The notes: generated by a model from the sequence alone, not told the origin. A stretch of DNA of 5,477 nucleotides from Candidatus Daviesbacteria bacterium (GCA_016186985.1 JACPKO010000047.1:1-5477), one strand, 5' to 3'; shown: positions 1 through 5,475, numbered from the stretch's first letter. Program-made: numbers and translations.

Positions 1-980
1 CCTTTTTGTTTGGGAGTAAACTGCAAAACTTCAGTAGTATTAGGCTGGACGTTCTTGCCCAATCTCAGATAGGGTATCCTGAAAGCTGACGCACAATTGT
101 AAGCGTCTTTGGACTCAAGGCTTAAATTTAAAGGAACATTTTGTTTTACCTTAAGGTAACTGGGCGAATAACCGCGTGAGGTAATTGTAATTTTAGCACT
201 CTGCACTCCATTTTCTACAGAACTTTCACCACCATCCGGCTGCGGGTTTCCACCTAAAGATATTTCAATAGGAGAGTTTTCATAAATTTTTTGTAGTGTA
301 ATCGGCGATCCTGCGGCGACTAAGGCACTATTAAAAGAAATTATACCCAGATACATAACCAAAATCGCAGCGAGCCTCAAAAACCTGGTTCTGAATTTAT
401 CTCCTAGAATCGAAGTTAAGGAACCAACTCCAAAAAACAGAGGAATTGTACCGAGTACAAAGAAAAACATTACCAGCATTCCTGAAATTGCATTCCCTGA
501 GGAGATTGCTAAAGCTTCCATTGCTATGGTTGTGCCGCAGGGGATAAAAATAGTCAGGCCGCCAAGCACTGCAGGTGCAAAAAGCTCTTTTGACTTTGAC
601 TGATTTCTAACAAGCCTGGTTAAAAACCGGGGGGGCTGGAAAATAACATAGCGGAAAATCGGGTGAACATTTAATAAGTTTAAGGCTACCGCGATCATAT
701 ATATACCGGCAATAGCCTGCATCCAAACTTGTGTTGCGTCACTGATGTTTAAAGCCCCGCCAAATGCGCCGAGCAAAAACCCAAGTAGAGTATAAGCGGC
801 CAGTTTGGCGATCAAAAAAGCCCCCACGGGCCAGAGAGAATTTTTAATATTCTTTTTAGCTTCTATTTCTTTTTCTTCTCTTGCAGCTATGACTGATGCC
901 AAAAGCCCGCCTTGTACTGCAAGACAAGTCAAACCTCCAACAGTTAACCCGGTTAAAAATACCACCCAAAGATTTGTCAT
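1..980 (-). CDS. TauE/SafE-type membrane protein with C-terminal cupredoxin domain (3' end cut by window)
   Basis: The frame opens with ATG at 980 and stays open for 326 complete codons to the window edge, so the C-terminus is missing. Residues about 4-222 form a six-span membrane domain (segments near 4-30, 52-75, 84-105, 134-160, 166-190, 202-222). It carries the paired half-signatures GGLTCLAVQGGLLAS (Cys19) and FIPCGTTIAMEALAISSG (Cys148) typical of the TauE/SafE/DsbD-like family found with copper genes. After a Gly/Ser/Glu-rich linker (about 240-260), residues 262-326 begin a cupredoxin fold (ITITSRGYSP, then NCASAF with Cys296, then QFTP). The closing Cys-Met copper loop expected in this family would lie just outside the window. 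The gene starts 2 bases after the copA stop (TAACTATG) with no strong Shine-Dalgarno site, so it is probably translated by coupling. Family knowledge and context suggest copper or thiol-metal transport across the membrane. Sulfite export, the generic family label, is less likely. It lacks the N-terminal HMA domain that some relatives have. Confidence 0.85.
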   Translation of the reverse strand, partial: MTNLWVVFLTGLTVGGLTCLAVQGGLLASVIAAREEKEIEAKKNIKNSLWPVGAFLIAKLAAYTLLGFLLGAFGGALNISDATQVWMQAIAGIYMIAVALNLLNVHPIFRYVIFQPPRFLTRLVRNQSKSKELFAPAVLGGLTIFIPCGTTIAMEALAISSGNAISGMLVMFFFVLGTIPLFFGVGSLTSILGDKFRTRFLRLAAILVMYLGIISFNSALVAAGSPITLQKIYENSPIEISLGGNPQPDGGESSVENGVQSAKITITSRGYSPSYLKVKQNVPLNLSLESKDAYNCASAFRIPYLRLGKNVQPNTTEVLQFTPKQK

Positions 981-982
981 AG

Positions 983-3190
983 TTAAATCTTAACTTTCTT
1001 AAGTAATAGTGAATTACTTACAACTGATATCGAACTTAATGCCATCGCCGCTGAGGCAAAAATCGGGTTTAATAATATTCCAAGAAAAGGATATAAAACA
1101 CCCATAGCAACGGGTATAAGTATAACATTATAACCAAATGCCCAGAACAAATTCATCTTAATTGTGCGCATAGTTTTCTTTGACAGTTCAATTGCCGAGG
1201 CAACCGATCTTAAATCCTTATTAACTAACGTTATACCTGCAGCTTCAATAGCTACATCAGTACCTGTTCCCATCGCAATTCCGATATCAGCACTCGCCAG
1301 AGCCGGCGCATCGTTGATACCGTCCCCAACCATAGCGACAATTTTATCCTCCGATTGGATTTTCCTAACCTCAGCCTCTTTATCCTGAGGCAATATTTCT
1401 GATAAAACCCTTAATATTCCTGCTTCTTTAGCAATAGCTTCCGCAGCCCTTTTATTATCACCCGTAATCATTACTACCTCGATTTTTTTAGCCAGAAGAG
1501 ATTGTACCCCATCTTTAGCCGAGGGCTTTAAAGTATCGGCAACAGCAACCAGACCCAGGGCTTTGTTTGGACCTGCTAAAATCATCACCGTATTTCCCTG
1601 ATTTTCAAGTTCTTCAATTTTTTGCTCAAAATCCGCCAGATTAAAACCTTCTTTTTCCATCAATTTAGTATTTCCGAATATATATTTTTCGCCGTTAACT
1701 TTTCCTTCTATCCCAAATCCTGCAATTGCTTTAAAGCCTGTTACTTCAAGATTTCTGATACCTTCTGCATCGGCTTTTTCTAAAATTGCTGACGCTAAAG
1801 AGTGTTCCGAACCTTTTTCCAAAGATGCTGCCAACTCAAGAACTTTCTTATCACCAAAAATCTCCGTAACTTGAGGCTTTCCGATTGTTAAGGTACCTGT
1901 TTTATCAAAGATAACCGTATTTACTTTGTGGGCAATTTCCAAACTCTCTGCGTCTTTTATTAAAATTCCTCTTTCCGCACCCTTTCCGGTTCCGACCATA
2001 ATAGCAGTGGGAGTCGCAAGTCCCATCGCACAGGGACATGCAATTATTAAAACCGCAATACTGTTTAAAAGGGAAAATAAAAATGCCGGAGCTGGGCCGA
2101 AAACATACCAGACTGCAAATGTGGCAATTGCGAGCATTATGACAATAGGCACAAAATAGGCTGAGATTAAATCCGCAATCCGCTGAATCGGTGCCTTAGA
2201 CCCCTGGGCCTCCTGTACCAGTTTTATAATCTGTGCAAGCATTGTATCCGAACCAACCTTACCGGCTTTGAAAATAAGGCTTCCAGCCTTGTTAATAGTT
2301 GCACCGATTACGATATCTCCTTGTTTTTTATCGACAGGGATACTTTCTCCGGTAACCATGGACTCATCAATTGAGGACTCTCCTTCGACAATTTCTCCGT
2401 CAACCGGGATTTTTTCGCCAGGCCTGACCCTGATCAAATCACCGACAATAACTTCACTGATTGCGACATCAATTTCTTTTCCTTCACGGATTACCCTGGC
2501 AGTTTTTGGTGCAAGCCCAAGAAGTTTTTTAATCGCCTCAGATGTTCCAAGTTTTGCTTTAGCTTCAAAATATCTGCCTAAAAGTATTAAACCGATGACA
2601 ATGGCCGCAACGTCAAAATAAGGTTCCGGCTCAATTCCTAAACTTTCAAAAATGTATGGAAAGATTGTTACAGCAAGAGAATAAAGATAGGCAGCTGTCG
2701 TGCCTATAGCTACCAGCGTATCCATATTTGCAGTCCTATTTTTAAAAGCAGGAATTGCAGCGTGGTAAAAAGTCAACCCTGGCCAGAACTGTACTATTGA
2801 GCCTAAAATTAATTGGATCCAGAAAATTTGCAAAGGGTAGGGTGAAAATTGCATTAAAAATGGGAAGCTTCCCCAAACAATCAAGCTTCCTAGAAATAAG
2901 CTGGCAACTACCTTAATTTTTAAGCTTTGGAGCTCTTTAAGTTTTTCCTCTTGCTGTTTGTCTTCTTCTATATTTTCATTGATGATAGCTTTGTATCCAG
3001 CGCCTTCTACAGCAGAGGCAATTTGATCGGAGGAACATTCATTTTTATCAAAGGCCACAGTTAATTTTTCGGTTGCCAAATTAACGTTTGCAGTATTCAC
3101 ACCGGGTACTTTCCCCACAGCCCGCTCGATCAACCTAACGCAGCTTGCACAATGCATTCCTTTAATCGGATAAGTTTTTGTTTCCATCAT
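983..3190 (-). CDS. copA: Cu(I)-exporting P1B-type ATPase CopA
   Basis: This 735-residue membrane pump uses ATP to move Cu(I) out of the cytoplasm. One HMA domain (about 4-70) has the metal site GMHCASC (Cys14, Cys17). Eight membrane spans lie near 92-112, 119-140, 155-178, 191-207, 342-362, 371-392, 682-702 and 704-726. The actuator loop has TGES (280-283). The membrane copper site has CPC (385-387), YN (687-688) and Met716/Ser720, the set that marks Cu(I) specificity rather than Zn/Cd. The phosphorylation loop DKTGT has Asp429, and TGD (576-578) and GDGIND (622-627) follow. The usual SEHPL motif reads SEHSL (His463, Ser464), so the His is kept but the Pro is lost. Length is normal for a one-HMA CopA. 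The first ATG overlaps the cupredoxin stop (ATGA); a second ATG follows directly at 3187 and could also be used. No clear Shine-Dalgarno site is seen, so coupling is likely. The function is well supported. Confidence 0.97.
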   Translation of the reverse strand: MMETKTYPIKGMHCASCVRLIERAVGKVPGVNTANVNLATEKLTVAFDKNECSSDQIASAVEGAGYKAIINENIEEDKQQEEKLKELQSLKIKVVASLFLGSLIVWGSFPFLMQFSPYPLQIFWIQLILGSIVQFWPGLTFYHAAIPAFKNRTANMDTLVAIGTTAAYLYSLAVTIFPYIFESLGIEPEPYFDVAAIVIGLILLGRYFEAKAKLGTSEAIKKLLGLAPKTARVIREGKEIDVAISEVIVGDLIRVRPGEKIPVDGEIVEGESSIDESMVTGESIPVDKKQGDIVIGATINKAGSLIFKAGKVGSDTMLAQIIKLVQEAQGSKAPIQRIADLISAYFVPIVIMLAIATFAVWYVFGPAPAFLFSLLNSIAVLIIACPCAMGLATPTAIMVGTGKGAERGILIKDAESLEIAHKVNTVIFDKTGTLTIGKPQVTEIFGDKKVLELAASLEKGSEHSLASAILEKADAEGIRNLEVTGFKAIAGFGIEGKVNGEKYIFGNTKLMEKEGFNLADFEQKIEELENQGNTVMILAGPNKALGLVAVADTLKPSAKDGVQSLLAKKIEVVMITGDNKRAAEAIAKEAGILRVLSEILPQDKEAEVRKIQSEDKIVAMVGDGINDAPALASADIGIAMGTGTDVAIEAAGITLVNKDLRSVASAIELSKKTMRTIKMNLFWAFGYNVILIPVAMGVLYPFLGILLNPIFASAAMALSSISVVSNSLLLKKVKI
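1000..1020. repeat. AT-rich hairpin at the end of copA
   Basis: TAAGTAAT and ATTACTTA form a perfect 8-base inverted repeat with a 5-base loop inside the last codons of copA, about 20 bases before the start of the TauE-like gene. The stem has only two G/C pairs and no following T-run on the minus strand, so it is not a terminator. It might influence translation of the next gene, or it may be chance. Confidence 0.3.
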
Positions 3191-3549
3191 TTAACTATCA
3201 GTTTTCCGTGGAACATACCCATCCCGCAGGAAAAACTAAACTCTCCTTTCTTTTTTGGTGTAATTTCAATGCTAACTTTTTCATTTAAAGGCAAAAATTT
3301 CCTTATTTTAAAATCTCCGATTACTACTTCTTCAAGACAGGATGAAGGATCTTTCCTCAAAAAATTTATCTTTGTGGTTTTACCTTCGGGAATCGAGATA
3401 ACATCAGGCTTATAACCACCCTCTACCGTAATATCTATTGAATTACCCACAACTCTCACCTCCTCTTCTTTCCTCATCAGAAAAAACCAATAAGTAAAAA
3501 CTATTCCCAGTCCGCTAAAGAGTAGTACTAGAATTTTATCCGCTGTCAT
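3187..3549 (-). CDS. Membrane-anchored cupredoxin-domain protein
   Basis: This 120-residue protein has an N-terminal membrane anchor (about 7-25) followed by MRKEEE, then one cupredoxin domain (about 31-120). The domain has the strand pattern ITVEGGYKPDVISIPEG, a mid-domain Cys71 (DPSSC), and the closing loop FSCGMGMFHG with Cys108, Met110, Met112 and His114. In classical cupredoxins the first ligand is a His and the last loop supplies Cys, His and Met. Here the first position is a Cys and the loop is Cys/Met-rich, which suits Cu(I) binding. Topology from the anchor (inference) places the domain outside the membrane, where it could accept copper from CopA. The gene lies between csoR and copA with 4-base ATGA overlaps on both sides. 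GGAGG at 3562-3558, 8 bases before the ATG, fixes the start. It resembles the C-terminal domain of the TauE-like protein in the same operon. A precise role (store, chaperone or donor) cannot be told from sequence. Confidence 0.88.
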   Translation of the reverse strand: MTADKILVLLFSGLGIVFTYWFFLMRKEEEVRVVGNSIDITVEGGYKPDVISIPEGKTTKINFLRKDPSSCLEEVVIGDFKIRKFLPLNEKVSIEITPKKKGEFSFSCGMGMFHGKLIVK

Positions 3550-3821
3550 GATTTATTCCTCCGAAAAATTTCCATTACTTCTGAAATTGTTTCTTCGGTT
3601 TTACCTTTACTTATCGCATCTGCAACGCAACCCTTCAGGTGATTTTCGAGTAAAACATTTCCTGTTTCTTTTAATCCACTTTCCACAGCATTCATCTGAT
3701 GCAAAACATCAATGCAGTAAGAATCATTCTCTATCATTGTGATTACTTTATCTAAGTGACCACGGGCTATTTTTAATCTGTGAAGTATTCTTTCGTGTGC
3801 ATCTTTTGGTCTGTATGACAT
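3546..3821 (-). CDS. csoR: Copper-sensing transcriptional repressor CsoR
   Basis: This 91-residue, all-helical CsoR/RcnR-family repressor has no helix-turn-helix; it binds DNA without copper and is released by Cu(I). The copper triad is complete: Cys36, His61 and Cys65 fall at the same numbers as in the Mycobacterium tuberculosis protein, and the second-shell Tyr35 and Glu81 are also kept. This argues for copper rather than nickel (RcnR), formaldehyde (FrmR) or persulfide (CstR) sensing. The N-terminal part (HERILHRLKIARGHLDKV) is the basic helix typical of the family. I chose ATG at 3821, which has AGGAGG 9 bases upstream and gives the family's normal N-terminus. The frame is open further to a TTG at 3866, but that codon lies between the -35 and -10 boxes and cannot be in the mRNA. 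As first gene of the operon it probably represses itself, the cupredoxin, copA and the TauE-like gene. Its stop overlaps the cupredoxin start (ATGA). Confidence 0.95.
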   Translation of the reverse strand: MSYRPKDAHERILHRLKIARGHLDKVITMIENDSYCIDVLHQMNAVESGLKETGNVLLENHLKGCVADAISKGKTEETISEVMEIFRRNKS

Positions 3822-3826
3822 TTTTA

Positions 3827-3845
3827 TATCCCTCCTAGGGGGATA
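3827..3845. promoter_or_regulatory. Second putative CsoR half-site pair around the start of transcription
   Basis: The plus strand reads TATCCCTCCTAGGGGGATA, an imperfect inverted repeat with 6-base perfect outer arms (TATCCC/GGGATA) around a CCTAGG core. It shares its GGGATA arm with the repeat at 3840-3854 and covers the csoR Shine-Dalgarno site and the likely transcription start. C/G tracts flanked by TA steps are the known style of CsoR operators. CsoR binding is inferred from location. On mRNA the same repeat could only form if transcription began at or before about 3845, so a DNA role is more likely. Confidence 0.55.
3831..3836 (-). promoter_or_regulatory. Ribosome binding site of csoR
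   Basis: AGGAGG on the minus strand lies 9 bases before ATG 3821. It decides the csoR start in favour of the 91-residue form over the longer TTG-initiated frame. Confidence 0.85.
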
Positions 3846-3854
3846 TAGTATCCC
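3840..3854. promoter_or_regulatory. Putative CsoR operator overlapping the -10 box
   Basis: GGGATATAGTATCCC (plus strand) is a perfect 6-base inverted repeat with a 3-base spacer, and it fully covers the -10 hexamer of the csoR promoter. A repressor bound here would block RNA polymerase. The G-tract-TA / TA-C-tract layout resembles operators described for CsoR regulators. The assignment to CsoR rests on the adjacent csoR gene and autoregulation known in the family. It was not tested by motif search. Confidence 0.7.
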
Positions 3855-3873
3855 AACTCTAAACAAGTGTCAA
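3845..3873 (-). promoter_or_regulatory. Sigma-70-type promoter of the csoR-cupredoxin-copA-TauE operon
   Basis: On the minus strand a perfect -35 TTGACA (3873-3868) is followed by a 17-base spacer and a -10 TACTAT (3850-3845), a near-consensus housekeeping promoter. Transcription should start near 3838, giving a leader of only about 17 bases before the csoR ATG. Such strength with a palindromic operator over the -10 fits a tightly repressed, inducible operon. The -35 box also contains the stop codon of the upstream 55-residue gene. Confidence 0.85.
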
Positions 3874-4037
3874 GGGGTATTTTTTGGGTTAAAAGGCTTG
3901 TTCAAAATATATTCAGTGAACCTGAACATAAACATAAAAGCCATTTGAAAAACCAGAATTAAATAACTTATGACAAGCATTAATAAATTAAATAGAAAAT
4001 CCAAGGGGATCACAGCAACCTGGCAAAGGTTACACAT
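3870..4037 (-). CDS. Small membrane protein, 55 residues, N-terminal CxxC
   Basis: I do not recognise this protein. ATG 4037 opens a 55-codon frame ending in TGA at 3872-3870. AGGAGG lies 7 bases upstream, and the frame overlaps the end of the transketolase gene by 8 bases, the same overlap style as its neighbours. The protein begins MCNLCQ (Cys2, Cys5), has one long hydrophobic segment (about 7-40, with Met20, Met32, Met35 and Met37), and ends in a short polar tail with two Lys (NKPFNPKNTP). The CxxC plus Met-rich span could bind metal or sit in a thiol-redox role, but that is speculation. By position it is the last gene of the transketolase run, directly before the copper promoter, and its stop lies in the -35 box of that promoter. 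The start signal and coding-like composition support a real gene. Homologues were not checked. Confidence 0.62.
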   Translation of the reverse strand: MCNLCQVAVIPLDFLFNLLMLVISYLILVFQMAFMFMFRFTEYILNKPFNPKNTP

Positions 4038-5043
4038 GTTTTTTCCTCCTTAACACCTCTAGAACAGCCTTTTTAATATTTTCCTGGGTTAACCCGAATT
4101 TCTTTAAAAGCTCGGAGGGAGCTCCGCTTTCCCCAAAAGTATCCTCTATTCCTATTATTTTTATTGGGACCGGATAGGACTGTGATACAATTTCCGCAAC
4201 TGCGCTACCCAACCCTCCATTAACCTGATGCTCCTCCGCTGTAACAATTGCCCCTGTTTCCTCTGCCGAGGCAAGAATGGTTTTTGTGTCCATTGGTTTA
4301 ATAGTGTGGCAATTTATTACCCGAACACTTATTTTATCCTCCTCAAGCTGTTTGGCTACCATCAAGGCCATATAAACCATCTGACCGCAGGCAATTATCG
4401 TCGCAGACGGTAATTGTCCTGAGCTTGCCGAAGGACTTCCATTCCACAAAACTTCAGCCTTACCAATTTCAAAAGGTGAATTTTCCGTTGTAATAACAGG
4501 CACCTTATCCCTTGAAAGTCTCAAGTATGAGGGTAGGCCATTCTTTGCAATGGCTATTGTTGCTTTTTTAGCCTCAATTGAATCTGCAGGAACAATAACA
4601 ACCATATTCGGTAGTGCCCGCATCATAGCAATGTCTTCCAAGGCTTGATGTGTTGCGCCGTCTGCGCCGACTGAGATTCCGGAGTGAGAACCGATTATTT
4701 TTACAGGCACATTGTTATAACAAATTGTTGTACGGATTTGCTCCCAATTCCTGCCCGGAGAAAAGGTTGCATAAGAGGAAGTAAAAGGAATTTTACCCTC
4801 GTGCGCCATACCTGAAGCTACTGTTACCATATTTTGCTCAGCCACTCCAACTTCAATAAACCTTTCAGGAAACTTATTCTTAAAGGCTTCCATCCGGGTG
4901 GATTCTGTAAGATCCGCACACAATCCAACAATATTCGGGTTCTCCTCCCCTGCAATCACAAGCCCCTCACCAAATCCATTCCGGCTTGGAGCTTGCTCAA
5001 TGTCTTCATCAAATAATTTAGGATTTAAAGTTTGATTTATCAT
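4030..5043 (-). CDS. Transketolase, C-terminal subunit (split type)
   Basis: This 337-residue protein is the C-terminal half of transketolase (pyrimidine-binding domain about 17-185, C-terminal domain about 195-330). It pairs with a separate N-terminal, thiamine-diphosphate-binding subunit to move two-carbon units in the non-oxidative pentose phosphate pathway in the cytosol. The conserved FIEVGVAEQNM carries Glu69, which activates the cofactor's aminopyrimidine ring. HSGISVGADGATHQALED carries His120, Asp128 and His132 of the active site. SGAPSELLKKFGL near the end is typical of the split family. DXP synthase and pyruvate dehydrogenase E1-beta are relatives, but the HSGI..GADGATHQ pattern favours transketolase. 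Residues about 203-212 look like an insertion between the two domains, encoded by a repeat at 4416-4436. The start at 5043 overlaps the previous stop (ATGA) and has GAGGAAG 8 bases upstream. The N-terminal subunit gene, usually directly upstream, is not in view. Confidence 0.93.
   Translation of the reverse strand: MINQTLNPKLFDEDIEQAPSRNGFGEGLVIAGEENPNIVGLCADLTESTRMEAFKNKFPERFIEVGVAEQNMVTVASGMAHEGKIPFTSSYATFSPGRNWEQIRTTICYNNVPVKIIGSHSGISVGADGATHQALEDIAMMRALPNMVVIVPADSIEAKKATIAIAKNGLPSYLRLSRDKVPVITTENSPFEIGKAEVLWNGSPSASSGQLPSATIIACGQMVYMALMVAKQLEEDKISVRVINCHTIKPMDTKTILASAEETGAIVTAEEHQVNGGLGSAVAEIVSQSYPVPIKIIGIEDTFGESGAPSELLKKFGLTQENIKKAVLEVLRRKKHV
4045..4050 (-). promoter_or_regulatory. Ribosome binding site of the 55-residue ORF
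   Basis: AGGAGG on the minus strand lies 7 bases before ATG 4037. The same bases encode an Arg-Arg pair in the tail of the transketolase subunit (RRKKHV). Use of the rare AGG AGG pair at this exact place supports a real downstream start. Confidence 0.65.
4416..4436. repeat. Imperfect palindromic repeat inserted in-frame in transketolase gene
   Basis: This 21-base element has perfect 5-base ends (GTCCT/AGGAC) and the core GAGCTTGCCGA (plus strand). From memory it closely matches a dispersed element (form TCCTGAGCTTGTCGAAGGA) seen many times in genomes of several uncultivated bacterial groups and Chloroflexi. It encodes SPSASSGQ (residues 203-210) in the linker between the two transketolase domains, where relatives usually run straight from the 'EVL.xG' strand into the 'ATIIACG' strand. 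Only one copy was seen in this window, so its repeat nature rests on recognition and not on counting. Confidence 0.6.
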
Positions 5044-5327
5044 TTAATAAACTTCCTCATGATGTATTTTAAAATTACATACCAAATAGCAGAAAATAAA
5101 ACCAGTCCGATTAGACTGGCAGCTTTACCTAAAAACAAGGTATTCCTCCAAGAACCTGCACATTCAGGTGAAGGGGTATAAATAACATTTGGCGGCTGAA
5201 TACCAATATTTAAACAGTAATATAAAAATTGGGCATCCGCAGAATTAATGAGAATTTGTAGCGATAAAAAAGCAAAAATGATACCCAGAAATCCTGTTAT
5301 TATCTCTTTTTTTACACTTTTATTCAT
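5040..5327 (-). CDS. Small membrane protein, two spans, paired cysteines in the loop
   Basis: I do not recognise this 95-residue protein. It has a basic N-terminus (MNKSVKKE), a first span (about 9-29), a loop of about 38 residues (30-67) with Cys38 and Cys56, a second span (about 68-88), and a basic tail (KYIMRKFIK). Positive charges at both ends place the termini inside and the loop outside, where the two cysteines could form a disulfide. The frame can be extended two codons to a GTG at 5333. I chose ATG 5327 because AAGGAG (5338-5333) lies 5 bases before it, while the GTG is itself part of that site. It overlaps the 46-residue gene upstream by 8 bases and the transketolase start by 4 bases (ATGA), so it is firmly inside that operon. 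A link to transketolase function is not evident; the Cys loop could suggest a redox or structural role (inference). Confidence 0.8.
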   Translation of the reverse strand: MNKSVKKEIITGFLGIIFAFLSLQILINSADAQFLYYCLNIGIQPPNVIYTPSPECAGSWRNTLFLGKAASLIGLVLFSAIWYVILKYIMRKFIK

Positions 5328-5460
5328 GTTCACTCCTTATTTTTTCCTCTAAATCTTTTAACTGCTTTAATGCTTCCTTTGCCTGTTCTCCTTTAGCAGG
5401 AGCGCCGGAGATGTCCATAGAATCCGGAGGGGAACCGTGCCATTCGTATCTATTTTCCAT
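5320..5460 (-). CDS. Small soluble protein, 46 residues, C-terminal charged helix
   Basis: I do not recognise this protein. ATG 5460 opens a 46-codon frame ending in TAA at 5322-5320. AAAGGAG (5475-5469) lies 8 bases before the start, and the end overlaps the next gene's ATG by 8 bases. The first half (MENRYEWHGSPPDSMDISGAP) is polar and Pro/Gly-rich, probably unstructured. The second half (about 23-46) is rich in Lys, Glu and Leu with regular spacing (EALKQLKDLEEKI) and should form an amphipathic helix or short coiled coil. No signal peptide or membrane span is seen. The frame is open upstream to the window edge, only 17 bases, so a longer protein cannot be fully excluded, but the strong Shine-Dalgarno site argues for this start. 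Confidence 0.65.
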   Translation of the reverse strand: MENRYEWHGSPPDSMDISGAPAKGEQAKEALKQLKDLEEKIRSEHE

Positions 5461-5468
5461 ATATGAAA

Positions 5469-5475
5469 CTCCTTT
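5469..5475 (-). promoter_or_regulatory. Ribosome binding site of the 46-residue ORF
   Basis: AAAGGAG on the minus strand lies 8 bases before ATG 5460. It is the main support for a gene start here. Nothing else is visible in the last 17 bases. Confidence 0.65.

Noticed and set aside
944..956. Palindrome TTAACCCGGTTAA
   Set aside because: It lies inside the coding region of the TauE-like protein and encodes part of the first membrane segment. It has no promoter context and is likely chance.
805..993. Plus-strand open frame of 62 codons near the copA/TauE junction
   Set aside because: It lies antisense to the first membrane spans of the TauE-like gene, which has clear family motifs.
2268..2621. 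A 117-codon plus-strand open frame
   Set aside because: It is antisense to the conserved actuator region of copA, has no ribosome binding site or recognisable domain, and is rich in Ser/Ile/Pro as expected for a reverse-frame shadow.
3152..3415. Plus-strand open frame of 87 codons
   Set aside because: It is antisense to the cupredoxin gene and the start of copA, with no independent support.
3840..3854. Reading the GGGATA/TATCCC repeat as a terminator for the transketolase run
   Set aside because: No T-run follows on the minus strand, the stem is short, and it sits exactly over the -10 box, so an operator is the better explanation.
3822..3866. A 15-codon N-terminal extension of CsoR from a TTG at 3866
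   Set aside because: The TTG lies between the -35 and -10 boxes, upstream of the predicted transcript start, and the extension does not match CsoR N-termini. AGGAGG serves ATG 3821.
5328..5333. GTG start at 5333 for the 95-residue membrane protein
   Set aside because: The GTG is part of the AAGGAG ribosome binding site that correctly serves ATG 5327.
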